A stretch of DNA of 37,955 bases from assembly GCF_047229345.1 (NCBI RefSeq), contig NZ_JBFTER010000044.1:1-37955 (forward strand), given 5' to 3'. The DNA comes from Cellulomonas_A sp047229345. GTDB taxonomy: Bacteria > Actinomycetota > Actinomycetes > Actinomycetales > Cellulomonadaceae. Position numbers and translations under genes: made by a program. Positions 19,608 to 25,996 of this stretch are shown piece after piece (the stretch's first letter is position 1; each line of letters opens with the position of its first letter). A model generated the notes under the pieces. The model ran no database searches. It saw only the letters and a program-made list of their open reading frames with translations, and was not told where the DNA came from.

Positions 19608-19664
19608 CTCGGTCCTCCCGGCTCGGTCCTTCCGGCTCGGGTCCTCCCGGCTCGGTCCTCCCGC
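19608..19664. repeat. Tandem repeat, four copies of a 14-15-base unit
   Basis: Units of the form CTCGGTCCTCCCGG begin at 19608, 19622, 19636 and 19651. The second has a T for C change, the third carries one extra G, and the fourth ends in C. The array begins 13 bases after the GGDEF-EAL stop. Its role is unknown; slippage duplication is the simplest origin. Confidence 0.75.
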
Positions 19665-19845
19665 CTCGTGGCGCCCGCGGCCACGTGGCGCTGCCGCCTG
19701 CTGCTCACGCCACCGTCGCCGCAGTCGCCCACGGAGGGCGTGCCGGGCGGCCGTCGGGCCCCGGCACTCCCCCGCTGCTTGTCGCCTGTGGTGCCGCCGC
19801 TCCGGCGCGTGTTTCCGTTATCGTCTGCACGACTCGGCGAGCGCA

Positions 19846-19898
19846 GAACGGCCCCGGTGACCACCGCCCGAGATCGGACGCGGTCACCGGGGCCGTTC
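19846..19898. terminator. Bidirectional terminator hairpin between nusB and the GGDEF-EAL gene
   Basis: A perfect 17-bp stem pairs 19846-19862 with 19882-19898 around a 19-base loop. It starts 23 bases after the nusB stop and lies between two convergent genes, so it can end transcription from both sides. No U-tract is present. Confidence 0.85.
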
Positions 19899-19921
19899 GG
19901 GCCACGCGGTGGAGCGAGCAG

Positions 19922-20338
19922 TCAGGCGAGCAGCGTCGGCTTGAGGTCCACGATCCGGCCGAGGAGGCCGTTGATGAACGCCGGCGAGTCGTCGGTCGAC
20001 AGGCTGCGAGCCAGCTCGACGGCCTCGTCGACGGCGACCGCGTCGGGCACGTCGTCGTTGTAGAGGATCTCCCACGAGCCGAGGCGCAGCAGCGCCCGGT
20101 CGACCGCCGGCATGCGCTCGATGGTCCAGCCGTGCGCGTGCGTCGAGATGAGCTCGTCGATGCGCAGGCGCTGCGCCGTGACGCCCTCCACGAGCTCGAC
20201 CGAGTACTGCGGCAGGGCCGCCTCGGTGCCCGGCTCCACGATCCGGTCGCCGAGCAGGGTCACAGGGTCGATCCCCCGCTGCTCGGCCTCGAAGAGCACG
20301 TCGAGCGCGCGCTTGCGCGCCTTGGTCCGGGCACCCAC
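19922..20338 (-). CDS. nusB: Transcription antitermination factor NusB
   Basis: Binds boxA RNA with NusE/S10 and supports antitermination in rRNA operons. The 138-residue all-helical product begins GARTKARKRALDVLFEAEQRG, the conserved NusB N-terminus. It continues with YSVELVEGV, WTIERMPAVDRALLRLGSWEILY, PDAVAVDEAVELARSLSTDDSPAFINGLLGRI, which closes the domain. The GTG start at 20336-20338 lies one base after the efp stop, so it is coupled to efp. A long hairpin follows. The efp-nusB pairing is conserved across actinobacteria. Confidence 0.96.
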   Translation of the reverse strand: MGARTKARKRALDVLFEAEQRGIDPVTLLGDRIVEPGTEAALPQYSVELVEGVTAQRLRIDELISTHAHGWTIERMPAVDRALLRLGSWEILYNDDVPDAVAVDEAVELARSLSTDDSPAFINGLLGRIVDLKPTLLA

Positions 20339-20339
20339 G

Positions 20340-20903
20340 TCAGTCGTTCACGCGGCCGAGGTAGCTGCCGTCCCGGGTGTCGACCTTGACGCGCGTGTTC
20401 GCCTCGAGGAACAGCGGGACCTGGATCTCGTAGCCGGTCTCGAGCGTCGCGGGCTTGGTGCCACCCGTCGAGCGGTCGCCCTGCAGGCCCGGCTCGGTGT
20501 AGGTGATCTCGAGCACGACCGACGGGGGCAGCTCGACGTACAGCGGCACGCCCTCGTTCGTCGCGACGAGCGCGCTCTGGTTCTCGAGCAGGAAGTTCGC
20601 GGCGTCGCCCACCGTCGCCTCGGCGACCGGGAGCTGGTCGTACGTCGCGGTGTCCATGAAGATGAAGTCGGTGCCGTCCTTGTACAGGTACTGCATGTCG
20701 CGCTTGTCGACGTTGGCCGTCTCGACCTTCAGGCCCGCGTTGAACGTCTTGTCGACGACCTTGCCGGACAGGACGTTCTTGAGCTTGGTGCGGACGAACG
20801 CGCCACCCTTGCCGGGCTTGACGTGCTGGAACTCCACGACGGTCCAGAGCTGGCCGTCGATCTTCAGCACGGTGCCGTTCTTCAGGTCGTTGGTGGTCGC
20901 CAC
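20340..20903 (-). CDS. efp: Translation elongation factor P
   Basis: Relieves ribosome stalling at polyproline stretches. The 187-residue length is standard, with three beta-barrel domains. The N-terminal KOW-like domain has the loop HVKPGKGGAFVRTKLKN, with Lys32 at the tip that contacts the P-site tRNA. No EpmA or other modification gene is seen nearby, and actinobacterial EF-P is thought to act unmodified. The middle (YLYKDGTDFIFMD) and C-terminal (TRVKVDTRDGSYLGRVND) blocks are typical. I chose GTG at 20901-20903 because an AGGAAG site lies 9 bases upstream and VATTNDLKNG matches the family start. Confidence 0.97.
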   Translation of the reverse strand: MATTNDLKNGTVLKIDGQLWTVVEFQHVKPGKGGAFVRTKLKNVLSGKVVDKTFNAGLKVETANVDKRDMQYLYKDGTDFIFMDTATYDQLPVAEATVGDAANFLLENQSALVATNEGVPLYVELPPSVVLEITYTEPGLQGDRSTGGTKPATLETGYEIQVPLFLEANTRVKVDTRDGSYLGRVND

Positions 20904-20947
20904 GATCGCTGCTTCCTGTCGAGTTGAGAATCTGCGTGCCGGCTGCA

Positions 20948-20963
20948 GGCGTCGCGAGACGCC
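20948..20963 (-). other. Small hairpin in the probable efp leader
   Basis: GGCGTC and GACGCC form a perfect 6-bp stem with a GCGA-type loop (TCGC on the sense strand), 45 bases upstream of the efp start and downstream of the candidate -10. It could be a leader structure; no known motif is recognised. Confidence 0.35.
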
Positions 20964-20985
20964 GGGCGCGGCAAGACCGCCGACC

Positions 20986-20991
20986 ATCCTA
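20986..20991 (-). promoter_or_regulatory. Candidate -10 of the efp-nusB promoter
   Basis: TAGGAT in the context ACGGTAGGATGG on the minus strand fits TANNNT, about 83 bases upstream of the efp GTG. No good -35 is seen at 17-18 bases. The 224-base gap downstream of the DUF3307-like gene makes a separate promoter for efp likely. Confidence 0.4.
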
Positions 20992-21127
20992 CCGTGCGCC
21001 GATCGCGCGCCCCGCGCCTGTCGCCGGGCGGACGCCGAGTCCGCCTGCATCTGCCGGAGCACCGGCGCGCGATGGTGGGCGGCCGCTCCCCCGGTGCGGA
21101 CCAGCAGCGCCCGGTGACCGACCTCGC

Positions 21128-21580
21128 TCAGGCGAAGAGGAGCGCGCGGCCGGCGTATCCCACCACGCCGGCCCACAGCAGTGACGCGAGGGTCCCGATC
21201 ACGAACCGTTCGGACGCCCCAGGGTTCTCGCGGAGCTCGGGATAGCGACCGAGGCCCTTCACCGCGAGGACGAGGGCCACGCCCTCGTTCTCCCCCACGA
21301 GGACCATGCCGGTGACGGCGAGCCGCTCGAGCACGCCGATCCACGTGCCTCCGCGCAGCGCCGCACGCGCGCGCTCGCCGTCCGGCCCGTCCGACACGGT
21401 GTCCGGTGCCGGGCCGCCCGCCCCGTCGTCCTGCGCGCCCGACGCCGCAGGGTCCTCGGGCGACCCTGCGTCAGACGACCGTCCGGCGAGCCGCAGGACT
21501 CCGAGTGTGAGGACCCACCCGCCGAGCACGCTGAGCGCGAGCATCGCGAGCACGACGACGAGCTGGAGGAAGGGGTGCAT
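21128..21580 (-). CDS. Small membrane protein, DUF3307-like
   Basis: A 150-residue protein with a membrane helix at about 5-32 (LQLVVVLAMLALSVLGGWVLTLGVL), an acidic low-complexity linker (35-72), and a conserved-looking half. That half has GTWIGVLERLAVTGMVLVGENEGVALVLAVKGLGRYPELRENPGASERFVIGTLASLLWA. The IGxLER...AxKxxxR....ERFxIGTxxS pattern resembles the C-terminal part of DUF3307 proteins, which are often encoded next to SatD. I chose the ATG at 21578-21580 because AAGGAG lies 7 bases upstream; the open frame further up is Arg/Gly-rich noise. It follows the SatD-like gene by 130 bases on the same strand. Function unknown. Confidence 0.75.
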   Translation of the reverse strand: MHPFLQLVVVLAMLALSVLGGWVLTLGVLRLAGRSSDAGSPEDPAASGAQDDGAGGPAPDTVSDGPDGERARAALRGGTWIGVLERLAVTGMVLVGENEGVALVLAVKGLGRYPELRENPGASERFVIGTLASLLWAGVVGYAGRALLFA

Positions 21581-21710
21581 GCGCGCTCCTTGTCGGGGAC
21601 GGCCGTCGCGGTGGTGCGTGGCGGGCCTGACGGTAGCGGTCGCGGCACCGGCACGCCCGGTGCACGGCGACACCGGCCCCGGTGCCTGGCGCGTGATGTC
21701 AGGCGTCCGC

Positions 21711-22361
21711 CTACCCCGCGCGCCCGTCCGGCGCCGCCGTCCGCCCGGCTGCGAGGCTGAGCAGGCGTGCGGCTGCCGGACGTGCAGCCCGTTCCTCGTG
21801 CCACAGTGCGGTACGCAGCCGTTGACTCACGGCCTGCTGGGTGATGCCGAGTCGTCGCGCGACCTGCTCCTGGCGCGGGGCCCCGGGCTCGGCTGCCATC
21901 GCGTCGACGACCGCCCACCCGGCCTCCGTGCGCCGGCGCACGGTCGCCGCGAGGAGGACGAGCACGCCCTCCGCGTCGGCCGCGGCGTCGTCGTCGTGCC
22001 CGCGGACAGCCAGAGGGATCGCACGTGCACGGCTCTTCGCGGCCTCGACCGCCGCGCGCGCGTGCACGAACGCGGCCCCTTCGGCCGCGCGGGTCGACGC
22101 GGGCATCGGGTCCCGCACGTCACCGGCTCCGATCCCGACGCTCCAGCCGCCGCGTCGGAGGACGTCGAGAGCGACCTCGACCACGAGCTCCGGGTCGTCG
22201 ATCACGCCCTGCACCTCGTCGCCGACGGTCCGCTCGAACGCGCGCACCGCCCCGGTCGGCAGGCGGCGGGCGTCCGCGAGCGCCCCGAGCTCGTCGAGGA
22301 AGGCGTCGACCCGGTCGCCGACGCGGCGACTGCCGACCTGGTCGATCGTGAGGACCCACAT
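21711..22361 (-). CDS. SatD-family protein with C-terminal helix-turn-helix
   Basis: A 216-residue protein. The N-terminal half (MWVLTIDQVGSRRVGD, then RTVGDEVQGVI near 45-53, WSVGIGAGDV near 73-82 and AAFVHARAAVEAAKSRAR) resembles SatD-family proteins, which carry a GDE-x-Q motif. Residues 163-186 (RQEQVARRLGITQQAVSQRLRTAL) form a clear helix-turn-helix, so it probably binds DNA. The ATG at 22359-22361 has no Shine-Dalgarno. A TAGGCT hexamer ends 6 bases upstream and sits in the centre of a perfect palindrome, pointing to a leaderless, autoregulated gene. It follows the GT87-like gene by 9 bases and precedes the DUF3307-like gene. Biochemical activity is unknown. Confidence 0.75.
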   Translation of the reverse strand: MWVLTIDQVGSRRVGDRVDAFLDELGALADARRLPTGAVRAFERTVGDEVQGVIDDPELVVEVALDVLRRGGWSVGIGAGDVRDPMPASTRAAEGAAFVHARAAVEAAKSRARAIPLAVRGHDDDAAADAEGVLVLLAATVRRRTEAGWAVVDAMAAEPGAPRQEQVARRLGITQQAVSQRLRTALWHEERAARPAAARLLSLAAGRTAAPDGRAG

Positions 22362-22364
22362 GGG

Positions 22365-22382
22365 ACAAGCCTAAAGGCTTGT
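22365..22382. promoter_or_regulatory. Perfect palindrome over the SatD-like gene's -10: candidate autorepressor operator
   Basis: ACAAGCC-TAAA-GGCTTGT is a perfect 7+4+7 inverted repeat 3 bases upstream of the ATG. The minus-strand -10-like TAGGCT lies inside it, and the stop codon of the upstream gene falls in its centre. A second, shorter inverted repeat (TTGTG-N5-CACAA, 22382-22396) abuts it and covers the -35 region. Confidence 0.6.
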
Positions 22383-22396
22383 TGTGACTCGCACAA
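22368..22396 (-). promoter_or_regulatory. Candidate leaderless promoter of the SatD-like gene
   Basis: On the minus strand TTGTGC (22391-22396) and TAGGCT (22368-22373) are spaced by 17 bases. The -10 ends 6 bases before the ATG, so transcription would start at the start codon. The -35 matches only TTG. The promoter lies within the end of the upstream coding region. Confidence 0.5.
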
Positions 22397-23651
22397 TGCT
22401 CTGGCGATGTTCCGACGGACTGGCCGGAGGGTCGTCGGGTTGCTGCGCGCCTCGCCCGGCTGCGCCAGCCGCGCGGCGATCCCCCAGGAGCGCCGCCGCC
22501 GGGACGAGGACCATGAGGACCACGTACCCGAGGTACGTCGCCTGCTTGCCCACGACGTACGGCAGGACGACCAAGGCCGGGACGAGCAGCGTCACGGCGA
22601 GCGCCGCTCGTCGGGTCGCGCGGTCCCGGCTCGCCCAGGCCCAGAGCATGCCGGTCACCACGAGGGGACCGAGGTAGTGCGGGGTGACCACCGAGTCGAG
22701 CAGGAGGCGCGTCGCGATGATGCACACGACGACGGTCGTCGGAGATCCCGCCCGGCGGAGCGCCACGCAGCAGCCCACGAGCACGGACGCCGCTCCCTGC
22801 CCGACACGGACGACCCAGTCGGACGGTCCGGGTCCGACGAGCTCGCGCAGGCCGAACCGGTTCGAGGTCCACGCGAAGTCGAACGTGTTGACCTCCCCCC
22901 ACAGGAGGAAGGGTGCATAGCAGGCCGCAGCGACGACGCCCGCGACGACACCGGCGACCGCGACGACGCGGGGGCTCCGACCGATCAGGGCGACCGGCGC
23001 CCCCAGCGCGCCCCAGAGCTTGAGCCCGACCGCCACGCCCAGCAGACCGCCGACGCGCCGTCCGTGCCCCTCCGCCGCAGAGCACGCCGCGAGCACGAGG
23101 AGCAGCCCGATCAGGACCTCTTCGGGGTGTCCGATCGCTGTCGCCTCCGCGAGGACGCCGCCGAGAGCGAGCGAGCCCCCCACCGCCCACTGCGCCGGGA
23201 GGACGGGTGCACCCGTCACGTCGGTGGCCCGACGGCCCGCGACCAGCGCGACCCACGTGACGAACGCTCCCTGTGCTGCGGACACTAGGAAGGGGGCGGA
23301 GATGCCGAGCGCGTCCGCGACCACGACGAGGAGCGCGACCGGCAGGAGAACGAGGACGCCGATCTGGAGCCCTGCGTCGGCGAAGACGTCCCACAGGCCC
23401 GGACCGAGCATCCCGAGACCCGCGCGGCGGAACCACTCGGCGTCGCCGTCGGGGCTCGCCGCGCCGACGATGCCGAGCGCGACGGCCGCGACGGGCACGA
23501 GTACCGCGACGGGGTTCCGCCAGACGCGCAGCAGCAGCCGGTGGGTGCGCGGCCGGGCGCCGGAGAGCAGCGCCAGCTCGCGCGCGAGCCATCTGGCGGC
23601 TCGACCGGTCGTGGGAACGGCGGCGGCGCCCTGCTGGTCGTGCGGAGTCAC
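22371..23651 (-). CDS. Polytopic membrane protein, GT-C/GT87 (DUF2029)-like
   Basis: A 426-residue protein with about 10-11 hydrophobic segments, beginning near residue 38 (LRVWRNPVAVLVPVAAVALGIVG). An early acidic pair in the first loop (SPDGDAEWFRRAG, about 62-74), GHPEEVLIGLLLVLAAC, GVAVGLKLWGALGAPVALIG and a late LLDSVVTPHYLGPL fit the layout of GT-C mannosyltransferases of the GT87 type. The exact family is uncertain. The C-terminal tail after about 385 is polar and probably cytoplasmic. I chose GTG at 23649-23651 because GAGAGGA lies upstream; a sigma-28-like promoter precedes it. A role in cell-envelope polysaccharide or glycoprotein synthesis is an inference. Confidence 0.65.
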   Translation of the reverse strand: MTPHDQQGAAAVPTTGRAARWLARELALLSGARPRTHRLLLRVWRNPVAVLVPVAAVALGIVGAASPDGDAEWFRRAGLGMLGPGLWDVFADAGLQIGVLVLLPVALLVVVADALGISAPFLVSAAQGAFVTWVALVAGRRATDVTGAPVLPAQWAVGGSLALGGVLAEATAIGHPEEVLIGLLLVLAACSAAEGHGRRVGGLLGVAVGLKLWGALGAPVALIGRSPRVVAVAGVVAGVVAAACYAPFLLWGEVNTFDFAWTSNRFGLRELVGPGPSDWVVRVGQGAASVLVGCCVALRRAGSPTTVVVCIIATRLLLDSVVTPHYLGPLVVTGMLWAWASRDRATRRAALAVTLLVPALVVLPYVVGKQATYLGYVVLMVLVPAAALLGDRRAAGAAGRGAQQPDDPPASPSEHRQSIVRVTTSL

Positions 23652-23684
23652 GGCGCCCGGGTCCTCTCGACGGTTCTGCCCTGA

Positions 23685-23712
23685 CCATCGGCCGGTGGGC
23701 TCGCCGTCTTGA
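23685..23712 (-). promoter_or_regulatory. Sigma-28-like promoter of the GT87-like gene
   Basis: On the minus strand TCAA (23709-23712), 16 bases, then GCCGATGG (23685-23692), a 6 of 8 match to GCCGATAA. The start would be near 23678, giving a leader of about 27 bases that contains the GAGAGGA ribosome site. It lies directly after the aroQ stop. Confidence 0.55.
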
Positions 23713-23719
23713 GCGGTCC

Positions 23720-24160
23720 TCAGACGCGCGCGGCCACGGCACGCAGCGCGTGCTGGTAGGAGTCGAAGCCGAACCCGGCCACGGTCCCGGTGGCGACGGC
23801 ACCGATCACCGAGGTGTGCCGGAACGTCTCGCGCGCGTAGGGGTTGGACAGGTGCACCTCGACGAGGACGAGACCGGCCTTCGTGACCTGGGCAGCGGCG
23901 TCGCGCAGCGCGTACGAGTAGTGCGTGAACGCCGCCGGGTTGAGCACGACGTGACTGCCGGTGTCGACCGCCTCGTGCAACCAGCCGACGAGCTCCGACT
24001 CGGAGTCCGTCTGCCGGACCTCGACCACGAGCGCGAGCTCGTCGCCCCAGCGCGCGCCGGCGTCGACGAGGTCGGCGTACGACGCGGAGCCGTAGACGTC
24101 GGGCTCGCGGACCCCGAGGCGTCCGAGGTTGGGACCGTTGAGGACGAGGACGCGGGTCAC
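23720..24160 (-). CDS. aroQ: 3-dehydroquinate dehydratase, type II
   Basis: Third step of the shikimate pathway, dehydrating 3-dehydroquinate. The 146-residue length and flavodoxin-like pattern are those of the dodecameric type II enzyme. LVLNGPNLGRLGVREPDVYG carries the active-site loop with Arg19 and Tyr24-type residues. NPAAFTHYSYALRDA has the catalytic-site Asn and His, and EVHLSNPYARETFRHTS has the substrate-binding His/Ser. The GTG start at 24158-24160 overlaps the aroB stop by four bases. It is the last gene of the aro operon. Confidence 0.96.
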   Translation of the reverse strand: MTRVLVLNGPNLGRLGVREPDVYGSASYADLVDAGARWGDELALVVEVRQTDSESELVGWLHEAVDTGSHVVLNPAAFTHYSYALRDAAAQVTKAGLVLVEVHLSNPYARETFRHTSVIGAVATGTVAGFGFDSYQHALRAVAARV

Positions 24161-25290
24161 AGCGTGATCGCCCGGGACGGTGCGGGCGCGCCCTCGGCGA
24201 CCTCGGCGTACGCGGCGGCGAGGAGCGTGGGGTCCGGCCCCTCGAGGCGGACGGGTCGTCCGACGCCTTCGAGGACGACGAAGCGCAGGAGGTCGCCACG
24301 GGTCTTCTTGTCCCGACGCATCGCGGCGAGGAGCTGGTCCCAGCGGTCCCCGCGGTAGGTCACGGGCAGTCCGACGGAGGTGAGGATCGCGCGGTGGCGG
24401 GCGACGTCGGTGTCGTCGAGGCGTCCGGCGAGACGTGCGAGCTCGGCGACGAACACCATGCCGACGGACACGGCGGCGCCGTGGCGCCAGGAGTAGCGCT
24501 CGACCTGCTCGATGGCGTGGCCGAACGTGTGCCCGTAGTTGAGGATCTCGCGGAGGCCGGACTCCTTGAGGTCCTCCCCGACCACGCGGGCCTTGACGGC
24601 GACGGACCGCTCGACGAGCTCGAGCAGCTCGGGCGAGCGTGCTGCACGGACGGGGTCGGCGACGAGCTCGGGATCGGCCTCGACGATGTCGAGAATGCGG
24701 GGGTCGGCGATGAAGCCGCACTTGATGATCTCGGCGAGCCCGGCGACGTAGTCGAACTTCGGCATCGTCTCGAGCGCCGCGAGGTCGCACAGCACCCCGG
24801 CGGGAGGGAAGAACGTGCCGACGAGGTTCTTGCCCTCGGCGGTGTTGATCCCGGTCTTGCCACCGACGGCGGCGTCGACCATGGCGAGAAGGGTGGTGGG
24901 GACGTGCACGACGCGGATGCCCCGCAGCCACGTCGACGCGACGAAGCCGGCGAGGTCGGTCGTCGCGCCGCCGCCGAGCGCCACGATGGCGTCGGAGCGC
25001 GTGAAGTCGGCCTGACCGAGCACACCCCAGCAGAAGGCCGCGACCTGCGCGGTCTTGGCGGACTCCGCATCGGGGACCTCGGCCGCGAGGGCCTCGTAGC
25101 CGTGCGCGGCGAGGTCCTCGCGGACGGCTTCCCCGGAGGTGGCAAGCGCGGTGGGGTGGATGACGAGGACGCGCCGGACGCCCTCCCCGAGGAGTCTCGG
25201 CAGCTCGGCGAGGAGGTGGTGGCCGATCACCACGTCGTAGGGCTGGTCGCCCTCGACGTGGACGGTGCGGGTGTTGTCGTCGGTGGTCAC
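24157..25290 (-). CDS. aroB: 3-dehydroquinate synthase
   Basis: Converts DAHP to 3-dehydroquinate with NAD and a metal ion. The 377-residue product shows YDVVIGHHLLAELP, the NAD-binding ALGGGATTDLAGFVASTWLRGI, HVPTTLLAMVDAAVGGKTGINTAEGKN, and metal ligands in AEIIKCGFI, LNYGHTFGHAIE and the RHGAAVSVGM region. Length is typical. I chose GTG at 25288-25290 (VTTDDNTRTVHVEG), which overlaps the aroK stop by four bases. The overlap chain aroK-aroB-aroQ indicates coupled translation. Confidence 0.97.
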   Translation of the reverse strand: MTTDDNTRTVHVEGDQPYDVVIGHHLLAELPRLLGEGVRRVLVIHPTALATSGEAVREDLAAHGYEALAAEVPDAESAKTAQVAAFCWGVLGQADFTRSDAIVALGGGATTDLAGFVASTWLRGIRVVHVPTTLLAMVDAAVGGKTGINTAEGKNLVGTFFPPAGVLCDLAALETMPKFDYVAGLAEIIKCGFIADPRILDIVEADPELVADPVRAARSPELLELVERSVAVKARVVGEDLKESGLREILNYGHTFGHAIEQVERYSWRHGAAVSVGMVFVAELARLAGRLDDTDVARHRAILTSVGLPVTYRGDRWDQLLAAMRRDKKTRGDLLRFVVLEGVGRPVRLEGPDPTLLAAAYAEVAEGAPAPSRAITL

Positions 25291-25913
25291 TCCCCCGACC
25301 TCCTGTCGGTCGTGCCGCTCGTGTCGGTGGTGGCGGCGGCCAGCTGGTTCTCGACGATCTCGGCGACCGCGCCCGGGCGGAGGCCGTCGGTCGACACGCG
25401 CAGGCTCGCGACGGCCTCGTAGAGGGGGCGGCGGGCCTCCATGAGCGCCTGCCACTGCGCGCGCGGGTTGCCCAGCAGCAGCGGGCGGGACTGGTTGAAC
25501 CCGACGCGCGGGGCGGCGTGGGCGAGGCTCACGTCGAGGAACACGACGGTCCCACCGTCCGCCCGGTAGCGCACGAGGTCGTCCTGCGTGGCGGTGTCGA
25601 GCACGGCGCCGCCGCCGAGCGCGAGCACGCCGCGGTGCTCCGCGAGGGCCGTCGCCACGGCGGTGCGTTCGAGCGCGCGGAACGCGGGTTCGCCGTCCTC
25701 GACGAAGATCTCGCTGATGGCCTTGCCGGCGGTCAGCTCGACGTCGGCGTCGGTGTCGCGGACCGCCAGGTCCAGACGGCCGGCGAGGGCGGCGGCGACG
25801 GTGCTCTTGCCGGCTCCGGGGGGCCCGACGAGCACGACGCGGGGGCCGTGCTGTGTCGGCTGCTGCGTCGACGGCCGTGTCGGCGGTTCCGTCGATGGGC
25901 TGGTGTCAGGCAC
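25287..25913 (-). CDS. aroK: Shikimate kinase
   Basis: Phosphorylates shikimate. The 208-residue product has the P-loop VLVGPPGAGKSTVAAALA (Gly30-Thr38), the shikimate-binding RDTDADVELTAGKAISEIFVEDGEPAFRALE with its Asp and Arg, the GGGAVL motif, and the lid Arg in RPLLLGNPR. It is longer than the usual 170-180 residues. It has a Ser/Thr/Pro-rich N-terminal extension of about 23 residues and a polar tail. The GTG at 25911-25913 has no Shine-Dalgarno, but a TAGCGT hexamer ends 6 bases upstream, suggesting a leaderless message. aroC ends 83 bases upstream. Confidence 0.95.
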   Translation of the reverse strand: MPDTSPSTEPPTRPSTQQPTQHGPRVVLVGPPGAGKSTVAAALAGRLDLAVRDTDADVELTAGKAISEIFVEDGEPAFRALERTAVATALAEHRGVLALGGGAVLDTATQDDLVRYRADGGTVVFLDVSLAHAAPRVGFNQSRPLLLGNPRAQWQALMEARRPLYEAVASLRVSTDGLRPGAVAEIVENQLAAATTDTSGTTDRRSGE

Positions 25914-25919
25914 GGGCGA

Positions 25920-25925
25920 ACGCTA
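25920..25925 (-). promoter_or_regulatory. -10-like element, candidate leaderless promoter of aroK
   Basis: TAGCGT on the minus strand fits TANNNT and ends 6 bases before the aroK GTG. The 83-base gap after aroC lacks a ribosome-binding site. No -35 match is visible, so this may be an internal promoter of the aro operon. Confidence 0.4.
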
Positions 25926-25996
25926 CCGCGGCGCGTCGGAGGTGGCGCGAGCGGTCCGTCGGCGGGAGGCTGCCGGTGCTCCGGGTGGGCACCGGG

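Larger units (their letters stand above)
19595..19921. other. 327-base convergent intergenic region
   Basis: It lies between the 3' ends of the GGDEF-EAL gene and nusB. It holds a tandem 14-15-base repeat (19608-19664) and a long perfect hairpin (19846-19898). The middle, about 19665-19845, is GC-rich with a short AT-richer patch near 19810-19822, and I see no gene in it. Confidence 0.6.

Noticed and set aside
21671..21684. CACCGG-CC-CCGGTG palindrome between the SatD-like and DUF3307-like genes as a terminator
   Set aside because: The loop is two bases, so the true stem is at most five pairs. In this GC-rich sequence it is not convincing.
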